Shown here in pieces: positions 55,601-64,000 of a DNA stretch of 64,000 nucleotides (its first letter is position 1; each line of letters opens with the position of its first letter). This DNA comes from Anthoceros angustus (taxonomy: Eukaryota > Streptophyta > Anthocerotopsida > Anthocerotales > Anthocerotaceae). The position numbers and the translations under genes were made by a program. The DNA is taken from contig VJWM01000187.1 of the NCBI GenBank assembly GCA_010909165.1, positions 1 through 64,000 of the forward strand. The letters are read 5' to 3'. The notes below the pieces were generated by a model, which did not search any database, was not told the DNA's origin, and saw only the letters and a program-made list of their open reading frames with translations.

Positions 55601-58600
55601 GTGTGTGGATCAGTGAATTTGCTAATTCATCTCTGACAGTTCATGTCTTAGTGCTACCCTGTCCAGCTTGAGCTGAACTACCTAGAAATCCCTATTCCCT
55701 ATGCGTTGAAGTGCGGCTTGTTTTTGCTCTAAGCACCAACACCTAGGTACAGCTTCAGGTCATTGAGCTTGTAAGCTGTGCCTAGGTGGTAATATAGTTT
55801 GCAATCGTCTGCAGTCTAACTTACTGACTGTGTCTAAACAGGGCGAAAGTTGTGGGCCTTTCCGAAGTTAGGGGGGGACTGTGCAACTGGACCAAGAAGA
55901 CAAGGAGCCCAACTGGAAGACGATATCCATGACTCATGCACTTTCATGATGCAGCAGTTGCACAAGCTTTGTGATAGCAAAAAGGTGAGTTTGGTCAAAA
56001 TCGAGTGGTGGTGACACCATTGCTGCCCTTGGTGCTGCTCGTACGATTTGCAACTCGGATTTTCCGCATCTTATATTCTCTGAATGTGGTCAGGTTCACG
56101 TAAGAGTAAAAGTTTTACCAGGAGCACCAAGGGGAGCCACTGCTGTAGAATCCAAAAAGCTGAATGCGACCTGGGTTGTTTTGGACAGGCAAGGTTTCTT
56201 TTCTGCTAACCTGACGTTATTTTAAGCTCAATTGAGATACGAACATCAGTGGCGCCCCTTGAAAGTGAAGCCCAGATTGTCTCTTCCTTTTCTTTCTGAA
56301 CAAGGTATCCTAGTAGGCCTGTTTTCAGAAAAATCTGCTGTTGCAATGCAGGCATCTGAAGAAAGAGGGCAAGTCCTGTACGGACCAACTGCAGTGCAAC
56401 TTGGTTGTTGTGAAGCGACTGAATCCAAAAATTCTTCGCTTGAACCTGAAGCCATCTCCACCTGTTTTTGGAGGAACACCTTTTGATGACGCATCTATAG
56501 ACTCGTCCTCAGTTCTTCTGGAGGGCCTGAGCTATGTCGGCGTCCCCAAAGGATTTGAGTATCCAGCTGGACGGACAGGCATGCCTTACCCACCAAGGAT
56601 AGGGTTTTCCACTTCTGAGAGGGACACTCCTATCACCAGTCCAGAGCTAGGGACTCCGTTCACTGCCACAGAATTAGGAACCTCTTCAAACTCGAGCTCT
56701 GAGCCAAGTACTTCTCCTTATCCTGATCGTGCTCTTATCAATCCAGAGCGTGAAACATCAGGGGCAAGACTAGCGACCCTTCTCTCCGGGGCCACAACCC
56801 CTGACACCTCAGAGCGACCTAGAGCCTATCCTGTATCTGAGTCGGATAATGATGATGTCCCTTGCAGCCAAGGCACAGACAGGGAAAAACCTGGAAACGC
56901 GTCGTTGGAACCAATAACCCATCAACCTTGGGGTGATGGGAAGTCAAGGCCGAAAGCCATGGGTACCAGCAAAAGTAAGCTTTTGTTTTCTAGGCAATTC
57001 CTAGTTCTCAGGCAACCCGTGTTTGTTTGATTTCTGGCTGCAACTGATAAACTTTGTGCATCCTCCGAACAGATTCCAGAGAGAGCCCTTCGATGGACGA
57101 GAAGGTGCAAAGAGATGTCGGTAGAAAGCCTTCCCCTACCATGGCTAGTAAGAGGATATCGACAGATGGCCGGTACTCTTCGAGCTTCAGGGAGGGTGTG
57201 TCATCCCAGACATTGCGGTCCATCATGACCCCAGGAGGTGACAGTCCAAACTCAAAGAAGCCCATGGCAAATGACAGGCAAATGCTGTCTGACCTGTTCA
57301 ACTCACTGAAGGGAGCAGCAGACGAGAGGGAAAGGGCAGCAGGGCAAACTGCAAAACCAACTACTAGGAAGGAAGTTACAAAGCCTAGACCCCAACAACT
57401 GGCTTTGGGGGATGTTATGAAGCCGAAACAAGGAGACCTGGAGCGAACTTCAAGTGTGAGGAAAGCAATGTCACTCTCCAGACACGCGCCACCTGGACCA
57501 CCACCGTTGTGTTCTATTTGCCAACACAAGGCCCCTGTGTTTGGCAAGCCTCCAAAAAGATACTCATATGCAGAACTGGAGCTGGCCACAGGTGGCTTCT
57601 CTCATGCCAACTTTTTGGCCGAAGGTGGCTTCGGGTCTGTGCACAGAGGTGTTCTCCCCGATGGCCAAGCTGTTGCTGTCAAGCAGCACAAACTCGCCAG
57701 CTCTCAGGGTGACATGGAGTTCTGCTCAGAGGTGGAGGTTTTGAGCTGTGCCCAGCACCGAAATGTGGTGATGCTCATCGGATACTGTGTGGAGGACCGG
57801 AGGAGATTGCTAGTCTACGAATTTGTTTGCAATGGGTCACTAGATTCGCACCTTTATGGTAAGTTATGAAATCCGAAAGTGCTGCATTGTACAGTTTTGA
57901 GAAGAAGAGGGGCAGGAGGTAATGGACTTGGCTTCATTTTACAGGGAAAAATGGAGCTACCTTGGAATGGGCATCACGGCAGAAGATAGCTGTGGGTGCT
58001 GCGAGGGGCCTTAGATATCTGCATGAGGAGTGCCGTGTTGGCTGCATTGTCCATCGAGATATGCGACCTAACAATATTCTATTGACACATGACTTCGAAC
58101 CCATGGTATGGCACCCACTCCTTGCGGTTGCTCAAGTTTCTTGAAGGTACATAAGAGGTGTCTCACAAGCTTTTGTGACAGGTTGGAGACTTCGGGCTTG
58201 CAAGATGGCAACCCAATGGAGATTGTGGTGTCGAGACTAGGGTTATAGGAACTTTCGGGTACGCACTTAACTTTCAGCCTGGCGTAGTGGATGATTTTCC
58301 TGTCTTGGCTTCTTCATCTCCAGATTCTTCGTGACACCTGAGCAACCTTGTGCTTGATCAGAGAGCTGATAAATTTGTGGGTTGCCAGGTATCTAGCACC
58401 AGAGTATGCTCAGAGCGGACAGATCACTGAGAAGGCAGATGTTTACTCTTTCGGAGTTGTTCTTCTGGAGCTTGTTAGTGGTCGCAAAGCCGTTGATATC
58501 AACAGACCCAAGGGCCAACAGTGCCTTACAGAATGGGTTAGTTCCAGCGTTTGTCATGGCAGCCAGACGTGGTAACTTACTGGCTGTGGCAAAGGCTGAT

Positions 58601-59218
58601 GACTGTCTGATTGATGTGAAAAACAGGCCCGACCCCTGCTAGAAGAAAAGGCTAGCCATGACCTTGTCGATCCTCGCTTGGAGAGCAGGTTTACCGACTA
58701 TGAGGTGTACTGCATGCTGCACGCCGCGTCGCTGTGCATCCGGCGAGACCCTCACACGCGACCCCGAATGTCTCAGGTAGTCCTCATGTGCTGCCGGCAT
58801 GCTCTGCTCACAAGCTCCACATTCCCTCTTATTCGTTGTCCTCACGGACTCGTTGTGTTCTACCCAGGTACTCCGCATTCTGGAAGGCGACATGATGCTA
58901 GACACGAGCGGATCCCCCACGCTGGCCAGAGCCTACGATCCCTTCGCCAGTAGTGGAAGGTTCTACAACGACGCCAAGCATGCCACGGATATGTACTTGG
59001 CCTACAGCGGCAAGCTCTCCAACCACTCCAACGACTCCTCCATCAGCTTGAGTGGGCCCATGAGCCCACCCCATTCCGTGGGCTTCAGCGGCAAGCTCAA
59101 CACCATGGACCCTCTCACCACCCCCAGCGGGAAGCTCTCATACGAGGCTCTGAAGGCCGCTTACAGAGACAAGGGCAGCATGAGTGCGCGCTTGTCCATC
59201 GAGGCAATGCGCCAATAA
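51047..59218 (+). CDS. Receptor-like cytoplasmic kinase with N-terminal universal stress domain
   Basis: Model: exon 1 51047-51305 (or its twin 49342-49600), then 55842-55984, 56094-56188, 56352-56974, 57073-57858, 57945-58105, 58182-58258, 58389-58536, 58627-58776, 58868-59218; all in frame, 930 aa. Residues about 38-230 form a USP-like domain ([39 protein letters not shown]). A Ser/Pro-rich linker ends in [15 protein letters not shown]. The kinase domain follows: AEGGFGSV 555-562, Lys577 in VAVK, HRD 672-674, DFG 692-694, APE 718-720. No signal peptide or membrane segment, so probably cytosolic. From memory it matches the Arabidopsis 'protein kinase with adenine nucleotide alpha hydrolase-like domain' group. 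Intron 3 uses a GC donor. Echo sequence at 51306-55841 probably does not belong to the natural intron 1. Confidence 0.85.
52695..53040 (+). repeat. Segment B, short second copy
   Basis: First part of segment B with small contractions, leaving at TGTCTT into segment A. Confidence 0.85.
53041..53340 (+). repeat. Segment A, short third copy
   Basis: Corresponds to about 45766-46068 and leaves through AGCAGGAGC into kinase intron 1. Confidence 0.85.
53341..54369 (+). repeat. Kinase intron 1 to exon 4, second echo copy
   Basis: Same content as 51659-52694 without exon 1. It carries the same five-G and four-A contractions in exon 2 as the preceding echo, so both echoes share errors. Leaves at CCCCAAAGG into segment B. 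Confidence 0.85.
54370..55466 (+). repeat. Segment B, third copy
   Basis: Nearly full copy of 46411-47545 with many one- to six-base losses. Leaves through TGGGCTGTT into kinase intron 1, from where the gene runs intact to its end. Confidence 0.85.
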
Positions 59219-59246
59219 CACCCCCACCATCGCCACCCCCACCATG

Positions 59247-59284
59247 CCCATCCCCATCCCATCCCCATCCCATCCCCATCCCCA
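59247..59284. repeat. CCCATCC simple repeat
   Basis: About six units of CCCATC/CCCCATC just after the kinase stop codon, forming a C-rich strand with several runs of four C. It is the complement type of the G-rich repeat at 60071-60107. Confidence 0.8.
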
Positions 59285-60070
59285 GTTGGCTCCGCGTATT
59301 GTATCATGATTTGTCGCTTTCTTTTGTACTTTACACATCCGTGGTGATGAGTTTTGGGTTAACCGTAGTTAGCCGCTGGTTTAGATACTCTCAAGAACGA
59401 AAGGCTTTATAGATGCAGTCTGTTGCAAGCAAGGAAAAGCATTGCTTTTCTTCCGCGAGGAAGCATCGGCATTCCGGGCAGTTGGCGGAGCTTGTTATTA
59501 GCTCGCCTGATCCTCCCGCCGTGCTCCATGTAGTGCTCTTTGTTTCCAGCGCAACGAGAGTTCCTCCTCCCTGGCCTGCGGCATCCTCGCCCAGGGCCCA
59601 GGGCTGCCACACTTAATTGATCTCCAGTTTCCTCGAAAGTGCCTCATGCTTTGCGTTCCAGGCACAGCGTGGATGGAGTGACGATTGCCGTGGAGTGGCA
59701 TCGGAATGCTGTCTTGATAACAAACACCAGGCGGACGGGTGGAAGAAGAATGTGGGCATGAGCTTGGCAAAGCACAATCTTGTCGCTCGCGGAGAGAGAC
59801 TGTTGAAGTCGTGAATATTGTGTTGTAGTGTGCTGCCTGAAATTTGTGGTCCGCAAAAATCAGTGGGAAATTCATGTGCTTTCCCATCGCCATCGCCATC
59901 GGCAGCGACAGCGACAGCAGAAGCGGCGTCGAGCTCGGGAGCGTGCGGATCGTGTGTGCAGGAGTGGCATCATGGTAGAGCTTTGGATCCAAGGCTTGGG
60001 CCTGTTTGCAAGCATGGCAAGCAGGGAAAACGGCGACCAGTCCCAGGCCCCGGCATGGCACCGGGCCACC

Positions 60071-60107
60071 GGGATGGGGATGGGGATGGGGATGGGGTTG
60101 GGGTTGG
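60071..60107. repeat. GGGGAT simple repeat with GGGGTT end
   Basis: Four GGGGAT-type units followed by two GGGGTT units. Six runs of three to four G separated by two bases could fold into a G-quadruplex. Confidence 0.8.
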
Positions 60108-60328
60108 ATTGCGCACTCCATGGAGTGCTGCTTCCAGCGAATTGCTAAGCAGCTTCGCGGAAGGTGGTGACAAGGGGGTCCGACCCATTGGCAACATGAC
60201 GATGGGAAGTTTGCGCCAGATGCTGAGATTTGTCTCACCGGAGGAGTGTCAGTGTAGGTTTTCACTTCCGTCTGACCTGACTTGTCAGACAAGGAGAATC
60301 ACAATGGGCGCCAGTGCAGCTGATAAAG

Positions 60329-63300
60329 ATGCTTCTTGTCGCCTGTGCAGCATTGCAGGACATCTGTGAATACAACGACATCTCCGAGGAGCAACTGGTG
60401 TCTGCTCCGGAGAAGATTCACTCCATAGAAATGTTCATGCACAATCTCCCGCGCATCTGCTGCATGTCCTTCTTCCCCAACCTGGTGTCGCTGTCCCTGA
60501 TCCAGCAGGGCATAGCCTGCATTGAGGGTCTGTACTGCTGCCAATCCTTGGAGATTCTCCGTCTCAGTGAGAACAAGATTCAACGGTACCACACCTCAAG
60601 CCCTGCATGCGTGTTGCAGCCAGCCGGCACTTGAGGACTGGACTGGAGAGGGCAACCTAATCTTCTCGTCATCCTTTGCATTGCAGAATCGAAGGTCTCC
60701 AAAGCTGTCTTAAGCTCAAGGAGTTGTACCTGCACAGCAACCGGATCACTCATATCAAGAACTTAAGCCAGCTTGTTGATCTCCAAGTTCTTTGGCTGGC
60801 CAATAATGAGATAAGCTGGGTGGAAGGAATGGAGTCCCTCGTCAACCTGAAGGAGCTCAGTCTGGCTCGGAACCCCATTGGCCAGCTTGGTCAAATCCTC
60901 GAAATGAAGTCGCTGGAGTGCTTGAATGTCGCTGCTACCAACATGGGGTCCTTTAAGGTTTGACGCTGGAGCGACATGTTGTGCATTTGTTGGGGTTGGA
61001 ACTTTGGCTGCCTTGTAATTATACCGTCTGCATTGCAGGAAATTGGACACTTGACGAGGCTGAAAAACTTGAAAGAACTTCGCTTTTCTGATCCTCACTG
61101 GGGTGATAGCCCGCTCTCTCTTCTTCACAACTACCAGGTATCTTCAAGAGGCCTCTTTCGTACACTTAAGGTTTCTACAACCGAAACAACCCACTGAAAG
61201 AATGTGAACAAGACACGAACCGTGAAAATTAACCAGACGTGCATCGGCGCAGACCTATGTATTGTTCCGGCTCAGGCAGCTGCAGAAGCTTGACACTTTA
61301 GGTCTGACTGACGAAGCCAAGCAGGCAGCCAAGGCCATCTACACGCGAAAGCGGGTTTACTATAATATGTGCATCAAATCACTTCAGCATAGCAGAAACA
61401 ACGCTGTGGCAAACGTTGTGAAAGCAGAATCCAAGAGAATCAGGAGCATCCAGAAGTAAGTGAACCGCTCCTGTTCCAGCACACTGCTTCAATGCTACTC
61501 TGTCAACTAAGTGAGCGCCCGGCTGCAAACAGAACTCTTGCGAAGCTCACAAAGACCTTGAGGGATTTGGAAAAGGAAATGTACGAAGCTATTAAGGCTG
61601 AACTTGCCCCAAAGGTGACCAAGAAACAAGAGGCGGCGCCCAAGGCGGAATGGTGGGAGCAGGCTTTTGCAAAAGCCACCACACTCGACAAACAGATCCA
61701 GCATCTCATGGGGAGGCTTGACTACTTGGTTGAGGATATGCAGATGACCAAAGCGAAAGAACAGGCTGCAGTCGACCTGAATATTCATTGGCTCATGATG
61801 GAGCTTGACACTGGTTTGGTCTAATCCCCGTACCTGTTATGCATGTGTCACACCTTCTTTGGTCGTAGCGCATGATGAGCTCATATTTTCCAATGTGATA
61901 TCACCTTTCAGGTGGTAATATTCGGATGGAAGTTGGGAAGCCAAAGGATCCCTGGTTTAAGAATTGTGAAGAGCTTGTAGTTTCTCGTTTTCTGGCATCA
62001 GATTTCGCACCGTATGGAATAGTGGGCGTCAGTGTAGTGAAGGTCACTCGGATACACAACCGTTTCCTCCAAGATCGACTGACCAGAACGTTTGAAAATG
62101 TGAGTCGCATGACCCTTATTTTCTGTGGACAGGACAATTGAGGAATTTCAATGTCAGCACTTGCACAGATTGCTGATTAGAACTGGTTTTCCTCGATCAG
62201 ATGCGACCGACCAAAAGAGTCACAGAGCATCTGTTGTACGGGGAGAGCCTACAGGCCCCTGATGAAATTCAGTGGATTATTGAAGAAGGCTTTCCGTTTC
62301 AACCAGATAACCTTTGTCCCAGAGCTTCAGAGAGTGCTGTGTCGTTGTCCAACTCAATTGGTCTTGCAGACATTCACCGTTTGAAGGTACTCCTATGTTG
62401 CTCGTACTCATGAACGGGTCAAGCTTCGTTAACATGGTCACAGACTTTGGGCACCGGTGTGTGCTTATTGTTTACCTTTTCTTGTCTCGTCATGACTGTT
62501 TTTTTTGTTCAGCGCTCTGGTGCCTTCCTCGTTTGCAGGCACTCCCAAAACAGTTTCAGCAAACAACATTTTGGAAATCAAGAGCTACAGGCTGGCTGTT
62601 GGTTGTCAAGGCTTGTCTGGGCACATCCATACAGGATTTAAATGGTCAGTGCCCCTTCTCTACAAATCGAACCTACTGATAAGTTGCCCGCTGCTTTCCA
62701 GGATAAAAATGGAGGACCACTCTAATGCTGCTATCAGCTTTGATGATTGCCTCGTTTTATGTGCTGTAGATTCCGCTACAGTAAAGAAGGCAGCATTTCC
62801 AAGTGCAGATTCTGTATACAGGCTCCATCCCAGGGATTCCAAGCAGAAATCTTGGTTCGTATTTGACTCAACAGTCCTAGTCCCGGAGTACCTCGTTGAG
62901 TTCATGTATGAATTCGGGACTGATGTCCGAGAGCCTCAGAAGTCCGCACGACCATCAGAGACAGAAATAGATCTTTTCATCTCAGAGCGCAGCAGATGGC
63001 CTGAACAGGAGTCTCAGAGTCTGTCTGAGCAACCTCCTTTCGATAGTCTCCTTACCATTCCTCAAGCTAATCCTTCAGACTTCCGGTCATGGGTTGTTGA
63101 AACATGCACATCGCAAGGGCGAGATGAGAAGGGAGTACTACTCAAGGATGAGTACATCATGCGGAGAAACTTTGTCAAGGATATCTCCAAAATAACTCAT
63201 CTCAACTTGCACGGCGGCAGTATCATGGGTATCGAGTCTCTGAGGACCCTGACAAGCTTAAGAGTGCTAGTCTTGTCATTCAACAAGATAACCAAGATTC

Positions 63301-63725
63301 ATGGGCTTGAACAGCTACATTGCCTTCAAAGGTTAGACGTCAGTTTTAACCTCTTGAAGCGCATCGATGGTTTGAGTGGGCAAAGCAACCTGGAAGTGCT
63401 CGACCTCACAGGAAACGAAATTTGGAATCCGGATGATCTTGCAGTTCTGCAAGGGCAGGTAGTGGTTCTTTCTACTGGTTCCTCCCACACCATGTGTTTT
63501 GTGAAACGCCACATCTCATCGTATAACCCGTGCGCCTTGGTGTCCATCCAGTCTCTGTTCAGAGAGCAGCAGAAGCCTATCTGACCCCGATGTGGCTCCA
63601 GGTGCCCCGACTCGTGAACCTCAACTTGAGGTGTAATCCTTTGGTCGAGGAGTTTGGATATCGCACAATGGTATCGAAAGCTGTACCCTCGCTCAAGACA
63701 TTGGACTGCATCCCTGTCACACCTG
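60329..63725 (+). CDS. LRRC9-like leucine-rich repeat protein (partial)
   Basis: Exons: 60329-60585, 60687-60957, 61039-61137, 61253-61455, 61512-61813, 61912-62099, 62201-62386, 62539-62648, 62702-63458, 63602-63725, ending in a GTAATA donor; about 832 codons, continuing past the window. SDS22-type LRRs are clear in exons 1-3 (LEILRLSENKIQRIEGL, LKELYLHSNRITHIKNL, LQVLWLANNEISWVEGM) and resume in exons 9-10 (LTSLRVLVLSFNKITKIHGL, LEVLDLTGNEIWN). Between them lies a helical and conserved part (VYYNMCIKSLQ, LVVSRFLASDFAPYGIVGVSV, KSWFVFDSTVLVPEYLVEFMYEF). This order follows vertebrate LRRC9, associated with motile cilia. The 5' start is uncertain: earlier exons may exist. The exon 8 donor (CA|GTGCCC) is weak but is the only one that keeps frame. 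Confidence 0.78.
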
Positions 63726-64000
63726 GTAATACTAATTTTTCATGATGTTCTGTTTCTGTGGCATGATATAGTGAAGTGCTAGGCATGCATGCCCGCTGTC
63801 TTAACCGCAAAAGCAAGTCATCCAATAGTACTTTGATCTCAGAGACACAGGCTCTCAGCCAAAGCCCTTGAAGTTGTAAGTATAAGAACTGAGGCAACAA
63901 CCTTCCATTGGCTTGGGTGGTCCTTGAGCTGCCACTCTTCAATGCACAAGTGCTAGCTGTGGCCATATCGAGATGTGTGATAGCTTGATGACCAGGTAAG
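63726..64000. other. LRRC9-like intron at the window edge
   Basis: Follows the donor at 63726. The last bases (CCAGGTAAG at 63992-64000) look like an exon end with its donor, so a further exon may lie here, but its acceptor could not be fixed. Confidence 0.35.

Larger units (their letters stand above)
59219..60328. other. Intergenic region between kinase and LRRC9-like genes
   Basis: Kinase 3' UTR with a CCCATC-type repeat, then spacer, then GC-rich probable upstream region of the LRRC9-like gene with a GGGGAT repeat. Long open frames on the minus strand are low-complexity (Pro/His from the repeat). No gene is supported. Confidence 0.4.

Noticed and set aside
59498..60292. 264-codon open frame on the minus strand
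   Set aside because: Contains a Pro-His run produced by the GGGGAT repeat and otherwise no motif; overlaps the likely 5' region of the LRRC9-like gene.

Overview
The window is nuclear DNA of a land plant that does not appear to be a seed plant. Most genes have GT-AG introns with T-rich 3' ends and encode plant families: a clade-specific PP2C, a CBP60 calmodulin-binding protein, a universal-stress-protein/receptor-like kinase, a plant WDR7/rabconnectin-3 beta protein and a mitochondrial bTHX ribosomal protein. The right edge carries an LRRC9-type leucine-rich protein, a family tied to motile cilia, so a bryophyte, lycophyte or fern with swimming sperm is the best guess. The species cannot be named from sequence alone.

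Layout. 1-10 kb is transposon territory: relics of a gag-like ORF in both orientations, a 1.7-kb LTR-like unit present twice in tandem, one end of a CACTA-type DNA transposon, and arrays of short repeats. 12.0-15.2 kb: PP2C (+). 18.0-18.25 kb: bTHXm (-). 20.2-23.2 kb: CBP60 (+). 25.5-28.8 kb: an HSPA12-like ATPase fused to a RING finger (+), broken by rearrangement. 30.3-31.2 kb: SURF2 (-), head to head with a small Pkr1-like membrane protein (+). 36.3-41.8 kb: WDR7-like (+). 49.3-59.2 kb: USP-domain kinase (+). 60.3 kb to the end: LRRC9-like (+, runs out of the window).

The most striking property is structural. Around the HSPA12/SURF2/WDR7 locus (26.9-36.5 kb) and the kinase locus (50.1-55.5 kb) the sequence repeatedly jumps back to earlier or forward to later points of the same locus. 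Most junctions share about 5-12 bases. This creates partial extra copies of exons, introns and flanks. One version of each segment usually keeps its reading frames. The extra versions ('echoes') are almost identical but have lost single units of homopolymers and short tandem repeats, and so carry frameshifts. The same contraction is visible in the second transposon copy at 3.55-5.2 kb. This is either a run of replicative template switches or a long-read/gap-filling assembly error; the uniform contraction favours the artefact, and raw reads across the junctions would decide.

The genes do not form one pathway. PP2C, CBP60, the USP kinase and the HSPA12-RING protein would all fit stress or defence signalling; WDR7 and the Pkr1-like protein both point to V-ATPase assembly or regulation and lie next to each other, probably by chance. 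Gene models were assembled by hand from splice signals and remembered family resemblance, without alignment tools; exon edges are given in the entries.
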